Source of the DNA: Akkermansia muciniphila
Lineage (GTDB): Bacteria; Verrucomicrobiota; Verrucomicrobiia; Limisphaerales; UBA9464
Length of the DNA stretch: 64,000 nt
Direction of reading: 5' to 3'
NCBI GenBank assembly: GCA_945898055.1
Contig: CAMDGV010000004.1
Coordinates: forward strand, 1 to 64,000
Below the pieces are notes generated by a model. That model did no database searches and was not told the origin of the DNA. It saw only the letters and a program-made list of their open reading frames with translations. Shown one piece after another: positions 10,143 through 18,978 of this stretch (position 1 is its first letter; each line of letters opens with the position of its first letter). The position numbers and the translations under genes were made by a program.

Positions 10143-10865
10143 ATGATTTTTAGCTCAGGAATACTTGCAGCCGCATCGAGCGGTTCTGACCTCTCCTATA
10201 TCTGGGAAAAGGCCACGCCCGAGGCGAAAGTCATTATTGTCATTCTCGGCGGATTCTCGATTGTCGCTTGGTCACTCATGCTGCAGAAACTCTTCCAAAT
10301 GCGCCGCGCAAAACGGTATAATAGCTTTTTTGAAACGGAATTTCGTCAGCAAAAAACGGTACTCAGTATTTACGACCGCCAACTCCCCGTCGAAGGCTGC
10401 CCACTATTTGCGGTTTACACCGACGGTTGCGTCGACCTGGATGCCCGACTCAAGCAACCCGATAATACCCGGCGCACGCGTCTCTCACTTAAAAGTGTCG
10501 AACATGTCAAACGCCAAATCGAGGGTGCTGTCGCTCGTGAAGCACTCCGCTTGGAATCGGGTCTCATCCTGCTCGCGATTGCCGTCAGTGGCGCCCCCTT
10601 TATGGGCCTGCTCGGTACCGTGTGGGGTGTTATGGATACTTTCAGCGGGATCGCTAAGGCAGGCCGTGCTGACCTCGCTGCGATGGCTCCCGGTGTCGCC
10701 GCAGCACTGATTACCACCGTTGCCGGCCTCCTCGTCGCCATTCCATCCATGTTTGGATACAACTACTTGGTTCATAGCCTACGGGTCTTGACGGTTGAAT
10801 TAGATAATTTTGCCCAAACCCTCGCCTCTCGACTGGAAACTGAATTTTTACCCGATGATGAGTGA
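10143..10865 (+). CDS. tolQ: TolQ/ExbB-type proton channel protein
   Basis: The 240-residue inner-membrane protein has three transmembrane segments: about residues 28-47 (AKVIIVILGGFSIVAWSLML), 140-160 (GLILLAIAVSGAPFMGLLGT) and 175-200. The last carries AALITTVAGLLVAIP with the channel Thr residues, plus the VWGVMDTFSGIAKAG loop typical of MotA/TolQ/ExbB. With TolR it forms the proton-driven motor that energises TolA. The Tol-type neighbours (TolR, TonB/TolA-like, TolB, Pal) decide TolQ over ExbB. Its stop codon overlaps the next gene, indicating an operon with translational coupling. Confidence 0.93.
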   Translation: MIFSSGILAAASSGSDLSYIWEKATPEAKVIIVILGGFSIVAWSLMLQKLFQMRRAKRYNSFFETEFRQQKTVLSIYDRQLPVEGCPLFAVYTDGCVDLDARLKQPDNTRRTRLSLKSVEHVKRQIEGAVAREALRLESGLILLAIAVSGAPFMGLLGTVWGVMDTFSGIAKAGRADLAAMAPGVAAALITTVAGLLVAIPSMFGYNYLVHSLRVLTVELDNFAQTLASRLETEFLPDDE

Positions 10866-11730
10866 TTCAGCGGAAAATAAGGCGATTCCCGCTCCTCTCC
10901 CACGAGAATTACGCCGCGGCAGAGGTATTCTGTGCAAGCGTTGTGAGCACATCAATCCTGAGTCTTTAATCGATTGCGAGTACTGCGCCGACCCTCTGCG
11001 CATTGAGTGTCCTAGCTGTAAAGAAACTAATCCACGGATCTTAACTCAATGTCAGAAATGCAAGGCCATCCTCCAGCCAACTTTAGTCGGGTCTCTCCTC
11101 AGCAAAATCCAGGGTCGCCCCGACCGCAAAAGTCGACCTTCGACCAAGGTCATTCAGGCTGGTAAAGCCATTCTCTGCGCGAACTGTGAACATCTCAATT
11201 CAACTGGATTAGAGAACTGCGAACGTTGCAAAGCTTCCTTGTTTACCAAGTGTCCCACGTGCTCAACTCGTAACAGCCGAGTCTTTGAAAAGTGCAGCGC
11301 TTGCCAAGGTCCTCTTCAGCGGTCTTTGCTGGATCGGGTCATTCAATCGAAACCGTCGGCCAGATTCAGTCAATCTCGCCAAACCTCTGGCACGGGCACA
11401 GTAGATTCCCTCGAGGAAACGGCGAATCAAACGATGGGTCCAGGCATTGCCTGCGCCAAATGTAGCCATGTAAACCCTCTCGACTTGCAACGGTGCACTC
11501 AATGCCGAGGTCATCTCTTTGTCACCTGTCACGAATGTGGAGAAGTCAATGCTCGCAACCAAAGTCGCTGCAATCGATGTGAACGGCGCCTTCATAAAAA
11601 TTCTAAAGCAAAGGAAAAGGTTTTGGACACCAAACCCGTCAATTTGCTTTATTTTGGAATCGCTCTCGCCTCCCTCCTTCTCGGCGGCTTTATCCTCATC
11701 CGAGTCATCGGTCTAAGGCTCTTAAACTAA
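10855..11730 (+). CDS. Membrane-anchored protein with repeated zinc ribbons, in the tol-pal operon
   Basis: The start is at ATG 10855 or 10858, overlapping the tolQ stop. The protein of about 290 residues contains three tandem copies of a double Cys-x2-Cys unit: ILCKRCEHINPES...CEYC with CPSCKETNPR...CQKC, then ILCANCEHLNSTG...CERC with CPTCSTRNSR...CSAC, then IACAKCSHVNPLD...CTQC with CHECGEVNAR...CNRC. Linkers are basic and disordered. A single C-terminal helix (FGIALASLLLGGFILIRVIG) anchors it, so the ribbons probably face the cytoplasm. No such gene belongs to the proteobacterial tol operon. Function unknown; coupling to tolQ and tolR suggests an accessory role in the Tol motor. Confidence 0.85.
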   Translation: MMSDSAENKAIPAPLPRELRRGRGILCKRCEHINPESLIDCEYCADPLRIECPSCKETNPRILTQCQKCKAILQPTLVGSLLSKIQGRPDRKSRPSTKVIQAGKAILCANCEHLNSTGLENCERCKASLFTKCPTCSTRNSRVFEKCSACQGPLQRSLLDRVIQSKPSARFSQSRQTSGTGTVDSLEETANQTMGPGIACAKCSHVNPLDLQRCTQCRGHLFVTCHECGEVNARNQSRCNRCERRLHKNSKAKEKVLDTKPVNLLYFGIALASLLLGGFILIRVIGLRLLN

Positions 11731-11732
11731 GC

Positions 11733-12155
11733 ATGCGCCGATTTTCTCAACGTAATTCCTTGGTCACTCTGAACGACATCAACGTCACTCCGTTGCTGGA
11801 TCTCGCCTTCGTTCTCTTGATCATTTTTATTATTACCACTCCCGCTCTTGAACCGGGATTAAATATGAAACTCCCGGTCGGAGGCGATGCCCGGACTCGG
11901 ACCGACCCCGCTAACGAAGCCACTCTCCAAGGGTTTGCGACTGGTTCATTCTCTTTTCGTGGCGCCAAGCCAGTTGGGGAGAAAGAACTGGAAAACCAAC
12001 TCATTCAGGCTTACCGCGCCAATTCCCAACTCCTCCTTGTCCTCAAAGTCGAAGGTGAAAAACCCGCCCAAATCTTGGTAAGTTTACTCGACATCTGCGG
12101 ACGTAATGGACTCACTCGCTTCCGGATTGCGACCCAACTCCCACGGAAGAAATAG
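11733..12155 (+). CDS. tolR: TolR/ExbD-type biopolymer transport protein
   Basis: The 140-residue protein has a short cytoplasmic N-terminus, one transmembrane helix with the essential Asp at about residue 23 (DINVTPLLDLAFVLLIIFII), and a periplasmic domain ending LDICGRNGLTRFRIATQL. The DxNVTPLxD motif is the ExbD/TolR signature. It pairs with TolQ to convert proton flow into movement of the TolA-like protein encoded next. It starts 2 bases after the zinc-ribbon gene and ends 5 bases before the next gene. Confidence 0.94.
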   Translation: MRRFSQRNSLVTLNDINVTPLLDLAFVLLIIFIITTPALEPGLNMKLPVGGDARTRTDPANEATLQGFATGSFSFRGAKPVGEKELENQLIQAYRANSQLLLVLKVEGEKPAQILVSLLDICGRNGLTRFRIATQLPRKK

Positions 12156-12160
12156 CCCCG

Positions 12161-13174
12161 ATGACCGCCACGCCTCAAACGTGCCTGCTGACTTCCGTCG
12201 GACTTCACTCCGTCGCCGTTCTTTTCTTCTTCGTTTCCACGGCTTTCATTCCTGCCCCGAGTCCCAACCTCTCGAGCCCTGTCCTAGAAATTGTCTCCGA
12301 CTCTGTCCGTCTCACCGACGGTCTCACTGTCGGCGGCCCTGAAACTCCTCCCTCCAATCCAGCGACCGGCACCCCACCGACCGCGCCACCCTCTGCCCCC
12401 GTCCCTCCGCTCAGACAAGGAACCCGACCTAAACCACCACCGCCCCAGACCGAAGCCTTGCCGATTGAAAAAAAGCATCCGCCAAAAAAAGAGGCTGAGG
12501 TCTCCTCAGAACTGAAGCAGATTGAAACAGTTAAATCGCCGAAGAACGCTCAAGATATTGACCCGAATCTCCCCGCCCCAAGCGCCACTAAAAAAACCAT
12601 TCAAGTTGCACAGAAAACTGTAAAATCAAGCAAAACAGAAACCGACGCCAACGACGCGCTGCGTCGTGCTGAAGCCAGGAAAACTGCGGCCAAAATCGAA
12701 CGCGAACGAGCGGCTAAAGCCGAAGAAGCAGCCGAAATAGCAGAAGCGGCTGAATCGGCACGGCAAGAGGCGTGGAATAAAAATCAACGAGTACGGATCG
12801 ATGCTCTCCGCGGGGCGGCCGGATCTCTCAGTTCAACTCTCTCGGGCAAGTTCCAATTCAGCACGCCAGGCAAAGGCGGGGAAGCCTACGCGCCCTACAC
12901 CTCATACCTTTCCAGTTTCTATAAACTGCGCTGGAGGAAACCCACTACTCTCAATGTCGACCGTGGCGAGGTTGGAGCCGAAATTGTCATCCTTCGCAAT
13001 GGTACAGTAAAATCTTTCCGCATAACCGACCCATCACGAATCCGAGCCCTCGACGACTCCGTGCGCGAAGTCCTCGATCGGAACCGTCAACTCCGCCCTC
13101 TACCCGACGGCACCGAGGACGCCGAACGAACAATTTCTATCCGGTTTGACCTCTCCGCAGCGGCGGCCATGTGA
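12161..13174 (+). CDS. TolA/TonB-like energy transducer
   Basis: The 337-residue protein has an N-terminal membrane anchor (LHSVAVLFFFVSTAFIPAP), a long Pro-rich then Lys/Glu/Ala-rich periplasm-spanning linker (about residues 60-215, with runs such as KAEEAAEIAEAAESARQEA), and a C-terminal TonB_C-like domain from about residue 240 (YTSYLSSFYKLRWRKP, then GAEIVILRNGTVKSFRITD and LRPLPDGTEDAERTISIRF). The Ala/Lys helical linker and the tol gene context favour a TolA role linking TolQR to TolB/Pal. Sequence alone does not separate TolA from TonB. Confidence 0.88.
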   Translation: MTATPQTCLLTSVGLHSVAVLFFFVSTAFIPAPSPNLSSPVLEIVSDSVRLTDGLTVGGPETPPSNPATGTPPTAPPSAPVPPLRQGTRPKPPPPQTEALPIEKKHPPKKEAEVSSELKQIETVKSPKNAQDIDPNLPAPSATKKTIQVAQKTVKSSKTETDANDALRRAEARKTAAKIERERAAKAEEAAEIAEAAESARQEAWNKNQRVRIDALRGAAGSLSSTLSGKFQFSTPGKGGEAYAPYTSYLSSFYKLRWRKPTTLNVDRGEVGAEIVILRNGTVKSFRITDPSRIRALDDSVREVLDRNRQLRPLPDGTEDAERTISIRFDLSAAAAM

Positions 13175-13234
13175 CCAATCGCGCACCTTACTCATTCCTG
13201 ACCTCTATCCGTTCCGCATTCATTCACTGCCCTT

Positions 13235-14389
13235 ATGAACTTCCCTCTGAAATTCTTCGCTTCACTTGCTTTAACTTTCTCCCTGCAGGCAGCTCCGCAG
13301 GTGAATGTCACCGATACGACTTCCCGATCTATTCCTATTTCACTCACGGGATTCTCAGGTGAAACACGAAAAGTTCTGGAGTTCGATCTCTTCGTAGCTG
13401 GTTTTGATCTCGTGGACGTTTCACAAGCGCAATACGATCTCAACGGCCGAGTTGAAGGTAAAACGGAGGGGACGCTTTCAGACACTGCCAATAAGGCTTC
13501 TCTTTTTAATCGAGCCTATCCGGGCGGCACGACTCGGACTCAGGCTCATGCTCTGGCCGACGATGTCGTTCAAGCCATCACCGGACGCAAAGGGCTCCGA
13601 GGAACGAAGATCGTTTTTAAGGTTCAACGCGCTCGGACCAGTGAGATATATGCCTGCGACTTCGATGGCTCAAACCCCGTCCAGTTGACCTCTGACAATA
13701 ATATTGTCGCGGCACCTGCTTGGAAATCCGGTTCGCGCTCGATTTACTATACCAGCTACCGCGCTGGAAACGCCGATATTTACCAGCAAGATCTCAATAC
13801 CGGCGCCCGCACTGCCATCGTTCGGTTCTCCGGTTCCAACATCAGCCCATCGCCCTCGGCCGACGGTTCAAAACTCGCCATGATCCTGAGCAAAGCAGGG
13901 AGCCCAGACCTCTGGATCTCCGACTCGAGTGGCGGTAGTCTAAAAAGGCTGACCTCAACACCCGCCGATGAATCCTCCCCCTGCTGGTCCCCTGATGGAT
14001 CCACTCTCTGCGTCGTTTCTCGGGAAAGCGGTTACCCGCTGCTCTACACGATTCCAGCTTCCGGCGGCACTCTGCGGAAGCTAACCACGGGTAATGTCCG
14101 CAATACCACCGAACCCGACTGGTCGCCGGATGGAAAATGGATTGCCTTCACTCGGCAACGGGGTGAAACCTTCGATATTTGTATTGTTTCAGCCACTGGG
14201 GGCGATGCTAAAGTGATCACTGAAGGCGAAGATCCTTCATGGTCACCCAATTCTCGAACACTTATTTTTACGCGTCGAACCGGAAAGTACGGATCAAAAC
14301 ATCTCTCGCTGCTTGACTGGCCAACCGGTCATGTAAAGGATTCGTCACGGGTCGATGGCAGTAGCTCACAACCCAGTTGGAGTCGCTAA
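13235..14389 (+). CDS. tolB: Tol-Pal system protein TolB
   Basis: The 384-residue periplasmic protein has a signal peptide (FASLALTFSLQAAPQ), an N-terminal TolB domain (about residues 22-140, with VLEFDLFVAGFDLVD), and a six-bladed propeller with PD40/WD40-like repeats: SEIYACDFDGSNPVQLT, ADIYQQDLNTGARTAI, PDLWISDSSGGSLKRLT, and the SPSPSADGSKLA, SPCWSPDGSTLC, EPDWSPDGKWIA and DPSWSPNSRTLI turns. TolB binds Pal and is the hub between outer membrane and motor. pal begins just after it. Confidence 0.95.
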   Translation: MNFPLKFFASLALTFSLQAAPQVNVTDTTSRSIPISLTGFSGETRKVLEFDLFVAGFDLVDVSQAQYDLNGRVEGKTEGTLSDTANKASLFNRAYPGGTTRTQAHALADDVVQAITGRKGLRGTKIVFKVQRARTSEIYACDFDGSNPVQLTSDNNIVAAPAWKSGSRSIYYTSYRAGNADIYQQDLNTGARTAIVRFSGSNISPSPSADGSKLAMILSKAGSPDLWISDSSGGSLKRLTSTPADESSPCWSPDGSTLCVVSRESGYPLLYTIPASGGTLRKLTTGNVRNTTEPDWSPDGKWIAFTRQRGETFDICIVSATGGDAKVITEGEDPSWSPNSRTLIFTRRTGKYGSKHLSLLDWPTGHVKDSSRVDGSSSQPSWSR

Positions 14390-14415
14390 TTGTTGTACAA
14401 CCTAATCTCACCCAA

Positions 14416-15072
14416 ATGAAGTCTTTCTCCAAGCTCGCCACTCTCACGCTGTTGGCCTTGCTCTCAAGCTCCGCTGGTTGCAAAAAGGGTACAAAAAATA
14501 TTACTCCGCTGCCCGGCTATACCAAGCCGCCGATCTCCGGCCCTATCACCCCAGGTAATCCGCTCGGCGGTGCTAATGGAAACAATGGCTCTGGCCGACC
14601 TCTGCCCACCGATTCCGGTGGTTCGGTTCCTCAGGATATCATTGATAAACCGAAATCAACAGACCTCGCCGGTCAGACAGACCGAGAAGTTATCGACGGT
14701 ATGGTCGCTGATCGTGAGCATTTCAAGGCTAATACGGTTTACTTTGAATTCGATAAGGCCTCTGTTAAAGCTTCGGAAAAAGGCAATGTCACCACTGTCG
14801 CTGATTTCCTAAAGTCTAAACCAGAGGCTCGTCTCGCAGTCGAAGGTCATTGCGACGAACGCGGCACCGAAGAATACAATCGTTCCCTCGGTGAACGCCG
14901 TGCTCTCTCTGTTCGCGAAATGCTTCTCAATATGGGCATCGCTGCAGATCGCGTCGTCACCCGCAGCTTCGGTGAAGACAAACCTTCAGAACTTGGTCAC
15001 GACGAAGCCGCTTGGGGTAAAAATCGCCGTGGCGAATTTATCCTCCTTCTCCCACCAGCCTCCGTCCGCTAA
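14416..15072 (+). CDS. pal: Peptidoglycan-associated lipoprotein
   Basis: From ATG 14416 the protein of about 218 residues has a lipoprotein signal peptide (LTLLALLSSSAGC), a Gly/Pro/Ser-rich linker and a C-terminal OmpA-like peptidoglycan-binding domain. The domain shows VYFEFDKASVKASEKG, LAVEGHCDERGTEEYNRSLG ERRA, and ending NRRGEFILLLPP, which includes the conserved Asp/Arg that contact meso-diaminopimelate. The longer frame to 14377 would place 13 extra residues before the lipoprotein signal. It is the last gene of the tol operon and is followed by a terminator. Confidence 0.96.
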   Translation: MKSFSKLATLTLLALLSSSAGCKKGTKNITPLPGYTKPPISGPITPGNPLGGANGNNGSGRPLPTDSGGSVPQDIIDKPKSTDLAGQTDREVIDGMVADREHFKANTVYFEFDKASVKASEKGNVTTVADFLKSKPEARLAVEGHCDERGTEEYNRSLGERRALSVREMLLNMGIAADRVVTRSFGEDKPSELGHDEAAWGKNRRGEFILLLPPASVR

Positions 15073-15110
15073 TCCTTTAGCTCGAGCACATTCGACGTTC
15101 TAATCTCTCA

Positions 15111-15136
15111 AAACCCCGCCCTCGGCGGGGTTTTTG
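15111..15136 (+). terminator. Intrinsic terminator after pal
   Basis: A short stable hairpin ACCCCGCC-CTC-GGCGGGGT is followed immediately by TTTTT. It ends the tolQ-to-pal operon 40 bases after the pal stop. Confidence 0.93.
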
Positions 15137-15204
15137 CCTCCTAAACTCAGCCAACCCATCTCTTCGCCATTGAGATTTAGCGCTTCTTTAAGGAAACTCC
15201 CACG

Positions 15205-16455
15205 ATGATCCTGATGGCTGCGACCCGTTTCGCTCTCACACTCTCGGTCGGAAATCAATGGCCCGAATTTCGTGGCCCCTCCCATCAAGGCGTTTCTGTC
15301 GCGACAAATATTCCAGTCCATTGGTCTTCCACGGAAAACATCGCGTGGACCCGCCCTCTCCTCGGTTCCGGTTGGTCCTCTCCTTCGATCGCTAATAACG
15401 TCCTTTATCTCTCCTCCGCTACCGGTGATGGCAAATCAGATCCTTTAGCCCTAGCAGTCTCTGCTTACTCAACTCACGACGGAACTGAACTCTGGCGCAC
15501 CCCTGTCTTGCCTCGCGGAACAAGTCCTCTCCCCTCTATCCACGACAAAAATGGCCAGGCCAGCCCCACCATTCTTGTCGATTCGTCGCGCCAACGATTG
15601 TTCGCTCACTTCGGTCATCTCGGAACGGTTGCCCTCGACTCGCAAGGCCGACTCCTCTGGGAACAAACTACTCTCGGTTACACGCCCATTCACGGTAATG
15701 GAGGATCACCCGCTCTGGTCGATGAAACTCTTCTCTTTTCTTGCGATGGTGGTAGCGATCCGTTCGTCGTCGGTCTGGATGCCAATACTGGCAAAGTTCG
15801 CTGGAAAACACCGCGTCGAACCTCGGCTAAACGAACTTTCTCGTTCTCCACTCCGCTCGCCGTAACGGTGGATGGCGCAACTCAAGTCATTCTCCCAGGA
15901 AGCGGCTTCGTCGGCGCTTACAATCCAATCACCGGCTCCGAACTGTGGAGGGTCAACTATGGCGAAGGCTACTCGGTCATCCCAAGACCTGTTTTTGCCG
16001 ACGGTCTACTCTTTATCGGGACCGGCTACGATGCCCCAACTCTCCTTGCTATTAATCCGTCTAAGGCTTCAGGCGATGCCACATCAACGGCGATCGCTTG
16101 GCGAATTAATAAGGGTGCTCCCAATACACCCTCGGTCGTGGTTCATAATGGCTATCTATTTTTTGTCTCCGATGCCGGTATCGCCTCCTGCGCCGAGAGT
16201 GCTACAGGTAAAATCCTCTGGAATGAACGCCTTGGCGGCGGCTTTTCGGCCTCTCCTATTCTCGCCGAAGGTCGACTCTATTTTATTAACGAAGAAGGAA
16301 TTACCACGGTGATCAATGCCTCTTCCACCTTCCAGATCCTCTCTCGCAATGACCTTAAGGAACGGGTCCTTGCCTCACTCGGGGTCATCGATAATGCCCT
16401 CTTTATCCGAACGCGAACCCAACTTCTGCGGATAGGTTCTAAACCGAAAATCTGA
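15205..16455 (+). CDS. PQQ-like beta-propeller protein
   Basis: The 416-residue protein begins its conserved part with NQWPEFRGPSHQGVS, a standard opening of secreted quinoprotein-like propellers in Verrucomicrobia and Planctomycetes. It then has repeated propeller blades: IAWTRPLLGSGWSSPSI, GRLLWEQTTLGYTPIHGNGG, GKVRWKTPRRTSAKRTFSF, GSELWRVNYGEGYSVIPRPV and GKILWNERLGGGFSASPIL. A purine-rich AAGGAA lies 8 bases before ATG 15205. The N-terminus is a short hydrophobic stretch, so export is plausible but not certain. Related proteins include PQQ dehydrogenases and BamB; no substrate can be assigned. Confidence 0.85.
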   Translation: MILMAATRFALTLSVGNQWPEFRGPSHQGVSVATNIPVHWSSTENIAWTRPLLGSGWSSPSIANNVLYLSSATGDGKSDPLALAVSAYSTHDGTELWRTPVLPRGTSPLPSIHDKNGQASPTILVDSSRQRLFAHFGHLGTVALDSQGRLLWEQTTLGYTPIHGNGGSPALVDETLLFSCDGGSDPFVVGLDANTGKVRWKTPRRTSAKRTFSFSTPLAVTVDGATQVILPGSGFVGAYNPITGSELWRVNYGEGYSVIPRPVFADGLLFIGTGYDAPTLLAINPSKASGDATSTAIAWRINKGAPNTPSVVVHNGYLFFVSDAGIASCAESATGKILWNERLGGGFSASPILAEGRLYFINEEGITTVINASSTFQILSRNDLKERVLASLGVIDNALFIRTRTQLLRIGSKPKI

Positions 16456-16524
16456 ACTCTGGATCTCTCTCAATTCCAAAGCTCTGGTGAACCGGCGTCA
16501 ACCCGCCAGCAATTCCTTCAACGG

Positions 16525-17469
16525 ATGATCCCGATCAAATCACCTCAGACTCTCATCGATATCGGTACCAACTCCGTAAAAATGCTCGTTGCTGATCTCT
16601 CCTCGTCCTCTATCACTCCGATCCTTGATTGCACAGAACAGACCCGTCTTGGGGAAGGGTTCTACGCGCAGCACCTTCTGCAACCTGAAGCGATCCGCCG
16701 CACCACAGCAACTGTCGCACGCTTCGTCGCCCACGCCACTGCACTCAAAACAACCTCCATCCGAATCATCGCCACCAGCGCGGCAAGAGATGCCTCCAAT
16801 TCCACCGCCTTAATCGATGCCGTTCGACTTGAGACGGGCCTCGAAATCCAGATTATATCGGGCGAGCGCGAGGCAGAATGGAGCTTCTCTGGCGCCACTT
16901 TCAATCCAACCTATTCCACTCATCAACGCCTCGTCCTCGATGTCGGGGGAGGATCTACGGAATTTATTATTGGGACTTTTGACCAAATCCGGTTCCGCCA
17001 TAGTTTTGAAATCGGCAGTGTCCGACTCCTCGAACATCTCTCCCTGCCTCAGTCACCCGATCATTCACTTCTTCTAGAGGCACGGTCTTTTCTCGATCAC
17101 TTCATTCAATCCCAAATCCTTCCAGTCATTAAGGACCATACTGCTGGTATCGAAACTGCCGTCGGGGTGGGCGGAAGCACCGCGATTCTTGCGATGATTG
17201 ACGAAGGTCTAAAGGACTTTGATCGAGAGCGTATCGAAGCAAAAAGCTTCACTCTTTTATCACTCGAAAAACTCGTCGAGCTCTTATGGTCCTTACCTCT
17301 TAAGGAACGTCAATGCCTCACCGGCCTCCCACCCGAACGCGCCGATGTCATCCTGACCGGTGCAGTGATTTACGAATCGATTCTCCGTGCCCTTTCCCCC
17401 TTACGCCTTGGCATCAGTACACGGGGACTCCGCTTCGGTGCCCTCCGTCATTTCAATCGTCTCCCCTAA
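16525..17469 (+). CDS. ppx: Ppx/GppA family phosphatase (short form)
   Basis: This ASKHA-fold phosphatase (exopolyphosphatase or pppGpp phosphatase) has the phosphate-1 loop LIDIGTNSVKMLVADL at residues 10-25, the ISGEREAEWSFSGA segment, the phosphate-2 loop LVLDVGGGSTEFIIG at about 132-146, and AVGVGGSTAILAM further on. At 314 residues it contains only the catalytic Ppx/GppA core and lacks the C-terminal HD-like domain of two-domain enzymes such as E. coli Ppx. A separate HD gene follows 108 bases downstream. Whether it prefers polyphosphate or pppGpp cannot be read from sequence. Confidence 0.92.
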   Translation: MIPIKSPQTLIDIGTNSVKMLVADLSSSSITPILDCTEQTRLGEGFYAQHLLQPEAIRRTTATVARFVAHATALKTTSIRIIATSAARDASNSTALIDAVRLETGLEIQIISGEREAEWSFSGATFNPTYSTHQRLVLDVGGGSTEFIIGTFDQIRFRHSFEIGSVRLLEHLSLPQSPDHSLLLEARSFLDHFIQSQILPVIKDHTAGIETAVGVGGSTAILAMIDEGLKDFDRERIEAKSFTLLSLEKLVELLWSLPLKERQCLTGLPPERADVILTGAVIYESILRALSPLRLGISTRGLRFGALRHFNRLP

Positions 17470-17577
17470 GCCACCTAAAAAGAGGTCTCGAAGAGTCGGT
17501 AAGAACCTGACTGCTGATTGCGAAGCGACGCCTTTCTCAACCGCTCCGGCAAATCTAAGACCTGTAAGCCTGCCGGT

Positions 17578-18225
17578 ATGAACATCCCCTTACTTGATCA
17601 AGAAACGGAGCAACTGCTGCTTAAGCACGAAAGTGAACCGGAACATACCCACCATGTCGCACGGCTTGCCAATGACCTCTTAGAAGGGTTCTCAGTTCGG
17701 TTCCAACCCTGCGGAGATGATCGACTTCTTCTCCGCTGTGCCGCGTTGCTCCACGATACCGGTTGGTCACTCACTCAACCCGATGGAAAAGCTCACCACA
17801 AAGCTTCCGCTTTAATTATCTCAGACTTTCCGTGGCAATCGCTTAACCCAGACCAAATCCATCAAGTAGCCGCTGTTGCACGGTATCACCGCAAGGCTCT
17901 TCCCTCGGATGATCATCTGGAATTCTTTCGCCTGCGCGAGGGTCTCCGTTCTCGGACTCTCTGGCTCGCTGCCTGTCTAAGGCTCGCCGATGGATTAGAT
18001 TGTCGGCATCTGCAGAGGGTCGAAGCGGTGCGGATTGAACCTTGGGGCGACGGATGGACTCTCCGAATCTATGCCAAAGCTGAGATTGGACCTGAGCTAT
18101 TGGCCGCTGAAAAGAAATCAGATCTCCTACTCCAACTCACCGAGGCTCCCTTACGAATTTGCCTAAGTGAAGTCAGTGTCACTGTTAAAAAACCGAGCGA
18201 GACGAATCTCTCGCAACTACCCTAA
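17578..18225 (+). CDS. HD-domain protein, probable companion of the Ppx phosphatase
   Basis: The 215-residue protein has HD-superfamily metal motifs: HTHHVARLA (first His), AALLHDTGW (His-Asp), AHHKASALI and AAVARYHRKALP (further His), and later CLRLADGLDCRH (Asp). The arrangement resembles the C-terminal HD-like domain that is fused to the Ppx core in long exopolyphosphatases. The start at 17578 gives MNIPLLDQETEQLLLKHESE; an upstream in-frame start at 17518 adds unconserved residues. It follows ppx in the same direction. Function as a separate subunit is inferred. Confidence 0.8.
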   Translation: MNIPLLDQETEQLLLKHESEPEHTHHVARLANDLLEGFSVRFQPCGDDRLLLRCAALLHDTGWSLTQPDGKAHHKASALIISDFPWQSLNPDQIHQVAAVARYHRKALPSDDHLEFFRLREGLRSRTLWLAACLRLADGLDCRHLQRVEAVRIEPWGDGWTLRIYAKAEIGPELLAAEKKSDLLLQLTEAPLRICLSEVSVTVKKPSETNLSQLP

Positions 18226-18236
18226 GAATTTATAAG

Positions 18237-18264
18237 AAAAAGCCCGCCGGAAGCCGGCGGGCTC
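18237..18264 (-). terminator. Intrinsic terminator of the RRM protein gene
   Basis: The sequence GCCCGCCGG-AAG-CCGGCGGGC forms a perfect 9-bp stem. Read on the minus strand it is followed by TTTTTC, so it terminates the RNA-binding protein gene. It lies between two converging genes and may also act on the HD gene from the other side, although the U-tract is poor in that direction. Confidence 0.88.
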
Positions 18265-18286
18265 TGTAAATTAAACGAAAGCTCGA

Positions 18287-18772
<486 letters not shown>

Positions 18773-18978
18773 ACTAATTACTTTAAGCCGCTCTACAACC
18801 GAGTGAGGGAGTCTGCACTAGCAAACCTCTATTTTTGGGGACACCGAACTGAGATCCTCCGCAAACCGTCAACGCGACGCCGGCACTGAATGTTAAAAAC
18901 GGACGCCGTATGTGGACAGACTGCGGACCGACCGTCAACGGAATAAATATAAATATAAATAAATATAAATAGTTAGAA

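Noticed and set aside
17467-17577. Sequencing error splitting one long Ppx
   Set aside because: The spacer has more than one in-frame stop (17467-17469, 17476-17478) and 108 non-conserved bases, so a single error cannot explain the split.
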